Source: an uncultured Hymenobacter sp. (GTDB lineage: Bacteria; Bacteroidota; Bacteroidia; Cytophagales; Hymenobacteraceae). Taken from it: 64,000 nt of DNA. The stretch spans positions 1-64,000 of the forward strand of contig CAJYPK010000001.1 in assembly GCA_913776615.1 (NCBI GenBank), written 5' to 3'. The position numbers and the translations under genes are program-made. This document shows positions 49,907 to 58,186 of this stretch, in pieces (positions within the stretch are counted from its first letter, which is position 1; the number at the start of each line of letters is the position of its first letter). The notes under the pieces were generated by a model, which worked only from the letters and a program-made list of their open reading frames with translations, was not told the origin of the DNA and did not search any database.

Positions 49907-52291
49907 ATGCCTGCCCCTACCCTGCCGCCGGCCGCCGCCGATGCCCTGACCCGCGCCGCCCTGGCCCCGGAGCCCCGGCCCGAAGGACCAGCTGGCTTTC
50001 CCTTCGCGACGCGCCTGAGCCTGGAGCCACTCATCGCCTACTGGCAGGCCCGTGAGCAGGATGCCAACCCCGGCGTGGCGCGCCTGGCCCGCAGCGTAAT
50101 GCAGCAAGTAGCCGAGACCCCCTGCTGCCGGGGCCGCCTCCACGATGTCGGGACGCTCGACGACTGCCACGAGGTGGTGGCCACGCTCATGACGGCCGTG
50201 TTCGCGCCCGCCATCACGGTCACGGCCATTCTGGGGGCGGTAGTACCCTTCAATCGCCAGAGCTTTTACTATACGCCGCGCTTCGCGGAGGTACTGCTGG
50301 GCAAGGACCGCACCATCAAGCAGCCGCTCAACGTGGACCTGGCGACGATGGAGAGCCAGATGACCCGGCTGGCTTACCTGCTCATCCTGGTGCGCGAGTA
50401 CGGGGCTGAAGCTCCCGAGCAGGGTGCGTTTATTTTCACGGTGCCCGACTACCGCATCGGTCTCTACCGCCACTACGGCCTGAGCTTCGACTCGACCTTC
50501 GTGGAGGTGAAAGTAGTGGGCGAGAAGCCCGCGCTCACGCCCGAGCAGGTGCAGCACTTGCTGCACAACCGCCACCGCCTCGACCTGTGGCGCGAGCTGC
50601 TGCCGCCCGAGCACTTCGCGCTCGAAGGCTTTCAGCTGCTGCAATTGGTGGACGTCACCACCCAGGAAATCCTCTCCGAGCTGAAGTACGACCTGCTGGA
50701 GCGCGACGTGCTGCAAGCTTCCGACCGCCTGGAGCAGATTCAGGAAAAGCTGCGGGTACTGTTTGCCCGGCCCGCCTTGCAGGTGGGCATTGCCGCCTAC
50801 GACGAGCGTAAAAAGGCCTTCGTGGACTTTGGCCGCAAAATCAACCACAGCTTTCTAACCAAGCACTTGCAGGGCGACAACCTGCTCGAAGGTGAGTTTC
50901 GCCAGCTCTACGAGCGCCTGCTGAGTGAGCGGCAGCCGCTGGTGCTCGAAGACGTGGCTACCGAGCCGGGTATCCCCGAAGGCCTGCGCGCCCAGATGCT
51001 GCGCATGGGTATTCAATCGGCCATCCTGGCGCTGCTGCCCTACGGCCCCGACACGGTGGGCCTGCTGGAGCTGGGTTCCCCAACCGCCAATACCCTGGAT
51101 GAGTTTGACTTGGAGCTGGTTAACCAGTTCGTGCCGTTGTTTGCGGTGGCCGTCAAGCGCAACGCCGAAGACCTCGAAACCCGCATTCAGGCGGTGATCA
51201 AGGAGAAATTCACCGCCATTCACCCCACGATGGAGTGGCGCTTCAACGACGCGGCCCGCCGCCTGCTGGCCAAGCAGGAAGACGGCAACCGCACGGCCGA
51301 GATGGAGCCCATCGTCTTCGAGGAAGTGTACCCGCTGCACGGCTCCTGCGACATCCGGGGCAGCAGCGTGGCCCGCAATGAGGCCGTGCAGGGCGACCTC
51401 ATCGAACACCTCACGCTAGCCAACCGGGTGCTCAAAAAGGCGTCCGATTTCCAGCAGCTGCCCATCCTGGACGAGCTTAAATTTTACGTTACTAAAAACT
51501 TACGCCGGCTGCGCCAGGGTATTCTCAGCGGCGACGAGGTGAGCATCTACGACTCCCTGCGCACCGAGGTCGAGCCGCTGTTCGAATACCTGGCCCAGAA
51601 CAACGCGGAGCTGCGCCCGGCCATCGCCGCCTACTGGCAGCAGATCGACCCGCGCCTGGGCATTCTCTACCACCGCCGCCGCGACTTTGAGGAGAGCGTG
51701 ACGCTCATCAACGACACCATCAGCGACTACCTCGACGAGGAGGAGGCAAAGGCCCAGCAGATGTTTCCGCACTACTTCCAGCGTCTGAAAACCGACGGCG
51801 TGGAGCACAATATCTACGTGGGCGGCAGCCTGGTGCAGGACAAGCCCTTCGACCTGGTTTTCCTCAAAAACCTCCGCCTGTGGCAACTGCTGGTGATGGT
51901 CGAAATCACGCGCCGCACCCACGCCCTCAAGGCCGAGCTGGCCGTGCCGCTCGATACCACCCAGCTCATCCTCATTCACTCGCAGCCGCTGAGCATCCGC
52001 TTCCGGCAAGACGAGCGGCAGTTCGACGTCGATGGTGCGTATAATATTCGCTACGAGATCATTAAGAAGCGTATCGACAAGGCCACCGTGCTCGGTACCG
52101 GCGAGCGCCTCACCCAGCCGGGCCAGCTGGCGCTGGTGTACGCCCAGCCCCGCGACGCCACCGAATACCTCGAATACATCGACTATCTGCAAGACCGCAA
52201 GCTGCTGGAACCCGGCATTGAGGAACTGGAGCTGGAAGAGCTGCAAGGCGTCAAGGGCCTGCTGGCCCTGCGCGTCGCGGTGAAGCTCTGA
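49907..52291 (+). CDS. Large GAF-domain protein
   Basis: This 794-residue protein has a unique N-terminal region (about 1-270, with IPFNR-like AVVPFNRQSFYYTPRFAEVL), a GAF-like domain at about 300-425 (with SERQPLVLEDVATEPGIPEG and GLLELGSPTANTLDEFDLEL) and a long helical C-terminal part. No kinase, cyclase or DNA-binding domain is visible. Similar GAF proteins of about 790 residues are, as far as I know, common in Cytophagales and have no assigned role. The sequence continues without frameshift. Confidence 0.82.
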   Translation: MPAPTLPPAAADALTRAALAPEPRPEGPAGFPFATRLSLEPLIAYWQAREQDANPGVARLARSVMQQVAETPCCRGRLHDVGTLDDCHEVVATLMTAVFAPAITVTAILGAVVPFNRQSFYYTPRFAEVLLGKDRTIKQPLNVDLATMESQMTRLAYLLILVREYGAEAPEQGAFIFTVPDYRIGLYRHYGLSFDSTFVEVKVVGEKPALTPEQVQHLLHNRHRLDLWRELLPPEHFALEGFQLLQLVDVTTQEILSELKYDLLERDVLQASDRLEQIQEKLRVLFARPALQVGIAAYDERKKAFVDFGRKINHSFLTKHLQGDNLLEGEFRQLYERLLSERQPLVLEDVATEPGIPEGLRAQMLRMGIQSAILALLPYGPDTVGLLELGSPTANTLDEFDLELVNQFVPLFAVAVKRNAEDLETRIQAVIKEKFTAIHPTMEWRFNDAARRLLAKQEDGNRTAEMEPIVFEEVYPLHGSCDIRGSSVARNEAVQGDLIEHLTLANRVLKKASDFQQLPILDELKFYVTKNLRRLRQGILSGDEVSIYDSLRTEVEPLFEYLAQNNAELRPAIAAYWQQIDPRLGILYHRRRDFEESVTLINDTISDYLDEEEAKAQQMFPHYFQRLKTDGVEHNIYVGGSLVQDKPFDLVFLKNLRLWQLLVMVEITRRTHALKAELAVPLDTTQLILIHSQPLSIRFRQDERQFDVDGAYNIRYEIIKKRIDKATVLGTGERLTQPGQLALVYAQPRDATEYLEYIDYLQDRKLLEPGIEELELEELQGVKGLLALRVAVKL

Positions 52292-52382
52292 TCTTTACTT
52301 AAGGCACTGCCTGAGCAGTTTACTGCGGGTGGTGCTTAAAAGCTGTTTAAATTATCACTACCCATCTAAAAGCTGTTTGTCC

Positions 52383-52454
52383 TTGCGAGCGCAGCGAAGC
52401 AATCACACCCGAACGCCAGGCTGAACAGGTGTGATTGCTTCGCTGCGCTCGCAA
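52383..52454. repeat. Inverted repeat, ttgcgagcgcagcgaagcaatc family
   Basis: Arms 52383-52409 and 52428-52454 are perfect reverse complements of 27 bases with an 18-base loop. Repeats of this type (ttgcgagcgcagcgaagc) are found in many bacterial genomes. With the following copies it fills the 764-bp gap between the GAF and heparinase-like genes. Confidence 0.85.
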
Positions 52455-52513
52455 TGACAGACAGTTTAGTTAACTTAAACAGCTTCTTAAGAAAATCTAC
52501 CGCGCAACCCAAC

Positions 52514-52614
52514 CGCCAGTCATGCTGAGCCTGCCGAAGCAGCTCGCGTGCTGCCCTAACTATCCCGTTAGGTGTGGCGAGCGAGCTGCTTCGGCAGGCT
52601 CGGCATGACTGGCG
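52514..52614. repeat. Inverted repeat of the GCTGAGCTTGCCGAAGC family
   Basis: Arms 52514-52547 and 52581-52614 (34 bases, one mismatch) contain tcatgctgagcctgccgaag and related words, around a 33-base loop. It is a variant of the element at 37960. Confidence 0.85.
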
Positions 52615-52682
52615 TTTTAGATGCAGAGTGCCTACCTACTAGCAAAGCAATTTTCAGATCAATCCACAGGGCGCTACCCGAT

Positions 52683-52719
52683 GCCCGGCTACAAGTCTCC
52701 GTGACTTTGCAGCCGGGCT
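52683..52719. terminator. Hairpin with T tract
   Basis: gcccggctacaagt and the complementary actttgcagccgggc form a stem of about 13 pairs, followed by ttccttgtttt. It could be a terminator or part of a repeat. The rest of the gap to 53055 is AT-rich with no clear gene. Confidence 0.4.
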
Positions 52720-52985
52720 TCCTTGTTTTCCAGCACTCCACTGGCGAGCGGTCGGCCACAAACCTTACCCGCCATTATACAATCCCGTTACCCTAATAAT
52801 ACAAATTGTAAAAAGGACTACTAAGCAGTATTTTTACCAGTTAGAAGGTATCAATCAGGATAATATCGGTTATTTTTTTGTTCATTTCAAAGAAATTAGC
52901 CTTATTGAAACCTTTTATTTTTCAGATGCTTTACCCCCACAAGTACAATTTATACGCTTCGATTAATTCTTACTCCAGCTTATCT

Positions 52986-53040
52986 CTCCGGTCGGTTTTG
53001 CTTACCAATTGCCGCTGCTTACCGGCAAGGCCGACCGGAG
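52986..53040. repeat. Hairpin just upstream of the heparinase-like gene
   Basis: ctccggtcgg (52986-52995) and ccgaccggag (53031-53040) are perfect inverted copies, 15 bases before the ATG at 53056. It may lie in the 5' leader and affect translation. Confidence 0.4.
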
Positions 53041-53055
53041 ACTTTTCCACGGTTT

Positions 53056-56000
53056 ATGTACCTTATTCTACCTGACGCTACTGCTATTTCTACCCTTACC
53101 CGGCACCTTAGCCTTTGTATCAGGTGCCTTTTTAGCTGGCCGACTACTCGCGGAAGACACCGGGCCGTACTGCTCCTGCTGGGTTGCTGGCTAGCAACGG
53201 GCCGCCTGCTTGCCCAAACCGGCAGTTGGTCCCCGGTCGGGGCCGACTTGAGCTACCCGCGCACCCTGCTCAAGCTCAGTGACGTGCCCGCCGTGCGGGC
53301 CAGCCTGGCCACGCCGGCCAAGCAGGCGCTATACCAGGGCCTCTACAACGAAGCCCAGGGCAGCGCCAGCGACGACAACACCTCGGCCAGCGGGCGCCGG
53401 ATGCGGGCCGCATTTGCCAAAAATGCGGCGTTCGTAGCCCTGCTTGACTACCAGCCGGGCCGCGACAACCAGGCCAACCTCGACCCTGCCGCGCGGGCGG
53501 CCCTGCTGACCAAAACCCGGACGCTGCTCGAAAGCCTGAACTCCAACGTGGAGGCCCTCACCAGCTACACCGAGTGGCAATGGCGCTCGAAGGAGCTGAT
53601 TGACTACCTCGTTGCCTACGACCTGCTGCGCGGGGCCGGCGAAACGCCCGCGGCGCTGGCCCCCAGCCAGGCCCGCTTGCAGGAGTTTGCGGGCAACCTG
53701 TACCGGCAATCGACCACGCCGTTCATGGGCATCAGCTTTTACAGCTACGTCAAGAACAACCACACCCTCATGACGGCCGCTGCCCTGGGCATGGCCGCCG
53801 TGGTACTGAGCGAGGCCGACAGCCCCGATCGCAACCGCCAGCCCGCCACCTGGGCCGGGGCCGGCCTCTACCACATCGACAACGTGCTGTGGCGCGACGC
53901 CCAGCGGCAGTCCGACTCCACGCAAATTACGGGCTACGCCGAAGGGCCTTACTACTGCAAGTACGCGCTGCTCAATTGCTTGCCTTTCTTCCGGGCGATG
54001 GGCCACTTCCTGCCCGACGGCCGGCAAACGTACACCTTCGGTACCAGCGCCCGCTCCATTCGCAATCCGTACTACGACCCGAAATACACCCGGCTCTACG
54101 ACTGGCTGGCCGCCATCACGCTGCCCGACGGCCGCCTGCCCGCCCTCGAAGACTCGTACGTGGACATGGCCATGCCCGAGCTGGCGCTCACCGGCCAGGC
54201 CCGCTACGTGCAGCCGCTGGCCCTGAGCCGCCTCACCGGCACGCCTATGCGCTCGCTCACCGCCCAGCTGCGCGACGTGACCGTGGATATGCGGGCTGCC
54301 TACCTGGCCGCCGCCCTGGCGCCTACCCCACCCAGCCACCCCGCCCTCACGGTACTGCCCGGCAGCGGCAATTTGATCTTCCGGTCGGGCAACGACTCGC
54401 TGGCCGCCTACCTGCACCTCTACGGCCGGGGCGGGCTGGCCCAGGCCAACTCCGGGGGCCACAGCCAGGGCAGTGCCGGCAGCTTTCTGCTGCACGCTTA
54501 CGGCCAGCAGCTGGCCCTCGACCCCGGCTACCTCAGCTACAATCGGCGGGCCGAAGTGGGCCAGGCTTCCAACCACAACCTCGTGCTGGTCGATGGCGCG
54601 GGGCCGGCCATCGGCACGGCCGGCGTGGCCAGCCCGGCCATGAGCGCCATTCAGCAGACGCTCCGCGCCGCGGGGCTGGCCTACGGGGAGGTGAAAACGG
54701 CCTACCAGGGCGTGAGCATCGTGCGCAAGGCACTGTTTGTGCGGAATACTTACTATTTGCTGGCCGATGAGATAACTGCCGCCCAGCCCCACACCTACAC
54801 CTGGCAGCTGCACGGCTACGGGCTGGCCGGCGGCCAGCCGGCTACCACTGGCACCTTCACCGACAGCCTGGCCGCGCACGAAGGCCTGTGGCAGAAAAAC
54901 GGCGTAGCCCTGCTGGCCCACGTCACGGCCACCGGCGGGGCCACCACTTACACCACGGCTACCAATCCCCACGAAACCACCTACGGCACGGCCGAAAACC
55001 ACACTACCCTGCTCGTAGGCAAAAGCGGCGATGCCCAGACGCATTTTCTGGCGGCGCTCTACCCCAGCACCGGCCGGCGGCCGCGCATCCGCACCATCAG
55101 CGGGGCGGCTACGGCGGCGCTGGCCAGCACCGGGGCCTTTATCGACGTCGCCTTCGCCCAGGCCGATACCATTTTGCAAGCGGCCACCAGTCCTAAGCTA
55201 CCCACCGCCGTGCGCGCCGATGGCCGACTGAATTTTTACTCCGCCGACAGCACCGGGGCCTTCGCCCAGCTATTTATACAGCAGGGCACGGCCCTGTACC
55301 TCGGCGATAAGCCGGTGCTGCAAGCCGCCGACCGCGCTACGGTGAGCTGGCAAAAAACCGGCGCTGCCCGCTACGAAGGCGCAGTGAGCCGGGCCACCCG
55401 CCTCACGCTGGCGCTGGCCAGCGCCCCCGTTGCCCTCACGGGTGATAGCATCGGTAGCTACCGCTACGATGCCGCTCGCCAGCAACTGTACGTAGTGCTC
55501 GCCGGCGCGTCGGCCTTCACGGTGAAGCTGGCCCCTGCGGCCAACGCCCAGCCGCTACCCGTCACGTTACGGGGCTTCACCGGCGAGCGCGTAGCCGCTA
55601 GTATCGTGCGCCTGCGTTGGCAAACGGCTTCCGAAGTCAATAGCCGGGGCTTTGCGGTGCAGCGCCAGACCGCCGCGGGCCTCTTCGAGACGCTCACTTT
55701 TGTAGCCGGCCAAGGCGCGGCCCAGCAGCCGGCCAGCTACGAGTTTACGGACGCGGCCGCACCCGCCGCCACGGCCTATTACCGGCTACAACAGGCTGAT
55801 AACGATGGCCAAATTCACTACTCGCCCGTGGTAACAGTAGCCGGCCCCGATGCGACTACTCCCCACCTGCTGGCCTGGCCCGTACCGGCCCAGCGCACGC
55901 TGTGGGTGCGCTACGACGCCGCCGCCGAAGTGCACCTGTACCTACGCGACGCAACCGGCCGGACAGTGCGGCGGCTGGCCCTTCAGCAGCAAGCTGAGTT

Positions 56001-56100
56001 GGATGTGAGCGCGTTACCAGCGGGCTTGTACTACTTGCAGGTCTACGCTGCCGGCCGCTCGCTCCCCGTGGCTAGTGCCAAGGTGGTGGTAGCGCCGTAA
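53056..56100 (+). CDS. Heparinase II/III-like secreted protein with a T9SS C-terminal domain
   Basis: This 1014-residue protein belongs to the heparinase II/III-like polysaccharide lyases. A helical toroid (to about residue 430) has the YVKNNHTLMTAAALG segment with its active-site Asn-His. A beta-sandwich follows with HSQGSAGSFLLHAYGQQLAL and DPGYLSYNRRAEVGQASNH. The last 80 residues (WPVPAQRTLWVRYDAAAEVH onwards) are a type IX secretion signal. A signal peptide is visible at about 36-54 (RAVLLLLGCWLATGRLLAQ), preceded by an unusual extension of 35 residues. The substrate is probably an acidic polysaccharide, but this is not certain. Confidence 0.85.
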   Translation: MYLILPDATAISTLTRHLSLCIRCLFSWPTTRGRHRAVLLLLGCWLATGRLLAQTGSWSPVGADLSYPRTLLKLSDVPAVRASLATPAKQALYQGLYNEAQGSASDDNTSASGRRMRAAFAKNAAFVALLDYQPGRDNQANLDPAARAALLTKTRTLLESLNSNVEALTSYTEWQWRSKELIDYLVAYDLLRGAGETPAALAPSQARLQEFAGNLYRQSTTPFMGISFYSYVKNNHTLMTAAALGMAAVVLSEADSPDRNRQPATWAGAGLYHIDNVLWRDAQRQSDSTQITGYAEGPYYCKYALLNCLPFFRAMGHFLPDGRQTYTFGTSARSIRNPYYDPKYTRLYDWLAAITLPDGRLPALEDSYVDMAMPELALTGQARYVQPLALSRLTGTPMRSLTAQLRDVTVDMRAAYLAAALAPTPPSHPALTVLPGSGNLIFRSGNDSLAAYLHLYGRGGLAQANSGGHSQGSAGSFLLHAYGQQLALDPGYLSYNRRAEVGQASNHNLVLVDGAGPAIGTAGVASPAMSAIQQTLRAAGLAYGEVKTAYQGVSIVRKALFVRNTYYLLADEITAAQPHTYTWQLHGYGLAGGQPATTGTFTDSLAAHEGLWQKNGVALLAHVTATGGATTYTTATNPHETTYGTAENHTTLLVGKSGDAQTHFLAALYPSTGRRPRIRTISGAATAALASTGAFIDVAFAQADTILQAATSPKLPTAVRADGRLNFYSADSTGAFAQLFIQQGTALYLGDKPVLQAADRATVSWQKTGAARYEGAVSRATRLTLALASAPVALTGDSIGSYRYDAARQQLYVVLAGASAFTVKLAPAANAQPLPVTLRGFTGERVAASIVRLRWQTASEVNSRGFAVQRQTAAGLFETLTFVAGQGAAQQPASYEFTDAAAPAATAYYRLQQADNDGQIHYSPVVTVAGPDATTPHLLAWPVPAQRTLWVRYDAAAEVHLYLRDATGRTVRRLALQQQAELDVSALPAGLYYLQVYAAGRSLPVASAKVVVAP

Positions 56101-56136
56101 GGCAACGTGGATCGCCTATTTTAAACCACCCCCACG

Positions 56137-56175
56137 ACGCCAGTCATGCTGAGCTTGCCGCAGCATGACTGGCGT
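56137..56175. repeat. Short copy of the GCTGAGCTTGCCGAAGC repeat
   Basis: Arms 56137-56151 and 56161-56175 (15 bases, perfect) with a 9-base loop are a shortened version of the elements at 37960 and 60121. It lies between convergent genes. Confidence 0.7.
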
Positions 56176-56220
56176 TTTACATAATGCTGACTACAAGACT
56201 GCGAAGGCAGCCCAGGCCTC

Positions 56221-56931
56221 CTACAAACTCTTCTTTTGCTTCCAAAACAACTCCACGCCCGCCCGCAATAGCAGCAGCCAGGCCGTACCAGCGGCAAAGC
56301 CCGCTACCACGTCGGTGGGATAATGCACGTGCAAATACATGCGCGAGCAGCCAATCAGCAAGGCCCAGATTACCAATAAAATGGCCCAGCCCCAGCGCCC
56401 GCCGTGCTGCACGGCCAGCCAGGCCAGGCAGCCGTAGTAGGCCATGCTCATCATGGCGTGCCCGCTCGGAAAGCTCAGGCCGTATTGATAAATCAGGGCC
56501 GTGGTGGGCCGGTCGCGGTGAAACCAGAACTTCAGCAGCTCATTGAGAATGAAGCCCCCACCCATTGAGATCAGCAATTCCACCGCGTAGCGGCCGTAGC
56601 CGCGCCGGTACAGCAGGTACGGGGCCAGCAGGCTGGCGGGCACGAAGAACCTAACTGAGCCAAAAAATGTGAGCCGCAGCACCCAGGGCGTCAGCCAGGG
56701 GTGGGCGGCCCGCAGGGCGTCCATCTGGGCAAAGCCCCAGTTGTCAAACACCTGCGAGTGTTCCCGAAACACCACCCGCGTAAGGTAAAAGAACAGCCCG
56801 AAAGCCAGCACGAATAGCATGCCGCCCGCAATGGCCTCGGCGGTGAGCAGGCCCGCCAGCCCGGCCGCTTTAGTGGCAGTGGTAGAAGAAGACGAGTCGG
56901 GTGGGGCAACGGGAGCAGGCATGGCGAGCAA
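56221..56931 (-). CDS. PAP2 family phosphatase
   Basis: A 236-residue membrane phosphatase with about six transmembrane helices. The three PAP2 signature motifs are present: KFWFHRDRP, PSGHAMMSM and SRMYLHVHYPTDVVAG. Such enzymes act on undecaprenyl pyrophosphate, phosphatidic acid or related lipids, and the substrate is not determined here. The first 25 residues are low in complexity and may not be translated; M4 is an alternative start. Confidence 0.9.
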   Translation of the reverse strand: MLAMPAPVAPPDSSSSTTATKAAGLAGLLTAEAIAGGMLFVLAFGLFFYLTRVVFREHSQVFDNWGFAQMDALRAAHPWLTPWVLRLTFFGSVRFFVPASLLAPYLLYRRGYGRYAVELLISMGGGFILNELLKFWFHRDRPTTALIYQYGLSFPSGHAMMSMAYYGCLAWLAVQHGGRWGWAILLVIWALLIGCSRMYLHVHYPTDVVAGFAAGTAWLLLLRAGVELFWKQKKSL

Positions 56932-57013
56932 CGAGCGTAAACTGCGTTGAACGTGATTTCTTCCCGCTTGGCTGCGTCGAGCCCCGACCTCGGCGGACTA
57001 CCCGGCGTAAACA

Positions 57014-57048
57014 CAAAAAAGCCAGCCCGTTGCGGGGCTGGCTTTTTG
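57014..57048. terminator. Terminator after the tRNA gene
   Basis: Stem agccagccc/gggctggct with A and T tracts on either side. On the minus strand it lies 12 bp past the 3' end of the tRNA gene. Confidence 0.8.
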
Positions 57049-57059
57049 CACTTGAATCG

Positions 57060-57141
57060 TGCGCTCGGAGAGACTCGAACTCTCACACCTTGCGGAACTG
57101 CCGCCTGAAGACAGCGCGTCTACCAATTTCGCCACAAGCGC
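57060..57141 (-). tRNA. tRNA-Leu (anticodon CAG)
   Basis: Read on the minus strand, the acceptor stem GCGCTTG pairs with CGAGCGC. The anticodon stem CTGTC/GGCAG encloses the loop TTCAGGC, which gives anticodon CAG, and the T-stem GAGAG/CTCTC is intact. A short variable arm is present, as in tRNA-Leu. CCA is not encoded and would be added after transcription. It is a type II tRNA of normal length. Confidence 0.93.
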
Positions 57142-57378
57142 AGATGTCTCATTCAGCAGAGCCGCCCGGTTGGTGGTTGCTGTTTGATGATGCAAAGATA
57201 GAGGGCTGAATCGGCTTCATGCAAGCGTAACACTGATTTTTCTGGCGCGGGCCGGGCAGTGAGCAGTCCGAAAATTTGTTTTTCAGGCACTTGGACTCTT
57301 AAAAAAATTTCTAAAAAACCCACTCTGGCGGGTTTCCGTTGCGATTTTGCCCATTTCCACTCGCTTCCTTTTTACCCT

Positions 57379-58101
57379 ATGTCGCCTTTCACTACGCCAA
57401 CCCCACCCCCAGCCCACCCGCCGGCGGCCGATTTTGGTCCGGTAGCCTGCGTGTACGACGCGCTGGCCGGGCTGGCATTTGGCGGGGCGCTCCGCCGGGC
57501 GCAGCGAGCAACGCTGGTAGCGGGCCTACCGCCGGGGCCCGCGCCCCGCGTGCTGGTGCTGGGCGGCGGGGCGGGCTGGGTGCTGCACGAAATCTGGCGG
57601 CAGCGGCCACGGGCGCAGGTGCTGTACCTGGAGGTATCGGGGGCCATGCTGGCGCGGACCCGTGCCCGGTTGCGGCGGCACCCCGCCCCCGCTGGTGCGA
57701 CGGTCGAGCTGCGGCAGGGCACCGAAGCCGACTTGCGGCCCAACGAGCAGTTCGATGCCGTCGTCACTTTTTTCGTACTCGACTGCTTTACCGAGGCGGC
57801 GCTGCCGGGGGCGCTGGCCCGGCTGCACGCGGCCCACGCGCCGGGCGCGCCGTGGCTGGTCACCGACTTTCGGCCCGCCCGGCGGGGCTGGCGGCGCTGG
57901 CTGCTATGGGCCATGTACCGGTTTTTTGGCCTCACGGTGGGGCTGCGGGCGCAGCGGCTGCCGCCCTGGCCGCAGGGGTTGGCGGCGCTGGGTTGGCGGC
58001 CCGGTTGGCACAGGTATTTTTTCGGGGGTGCGGTAGTCGGGCTGGTTTTGCAAAAGCCCGGATTATTACCGGTGCAAATCGCCCCGGGCACCGCTCCGTA
58101 G
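57379..58101 (+). CDS. Class I SAM-dependent methyltransferase
   Basis: This 240-residue protein has the class I fold, with motif I VLVLGGGAGWVLHEIW, an acid after strand 2 in VLYLEVSGAMLARTRARL, and VVTFFVLDCFTEAALPGALA. The substrate is not shown; small-molecule and quinone methyltransferases both have this layout. The start at 57379 (MSPFTTPTPPPAH) leaves a Pro-rich N-terminus; the longer frame is not homologous. I see no clear operon partner. Confidence 0.85.
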   Translation: MSPFTTPTPPPAHPPAADFGPVACVYDALAGLAFGGALRRAQRATLVAGLPPGPAPRVLVLGGGAGWVLHEIWRQRPRAQVLYLEVSGAMLARTRARLRRHPAPAGATVELRQGTEADLRPNEQFDAVVTFFVLDCFTEAALPGALARLHAAHAPGAPWLVTDFRPARRGWRRWLLWAMYRFFGLTVGLRAQRLPPWPQGLAALGWRPGWHRYFFGGAVVGLVLQKPGLLPVQIAPGTAP

Positions 58102-58186
58102 TGCGTGCTTCCTGTTTACTTTGCATCGACTCAAACTAGGTTGAGCGCACTGAGAAGCAGTATTTAGCATTATTTAATTGGTTTTT

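Noticed and set aside
50038..50848. Large minus-strand frames opposite the GAF protein.
   Set aside because: They are antisense to the GAF coding sequence and have no domain or start context.
52878..53075. A 65-residue plus-strand frame just before the heparinase-like gene.
   Set aside because: It lies in AT-rich non-coding sequence, overlaps the hairpin and the gene start, and has no recognisable features.
53329..55179. A 616-residue minus-strand frame opposite the heparinase-like gene.
   Set aside because: It is a shadow frame in GC-rich DNA; the plus-strand frame has a signal peptide, lyase motifs and a secretion domain.
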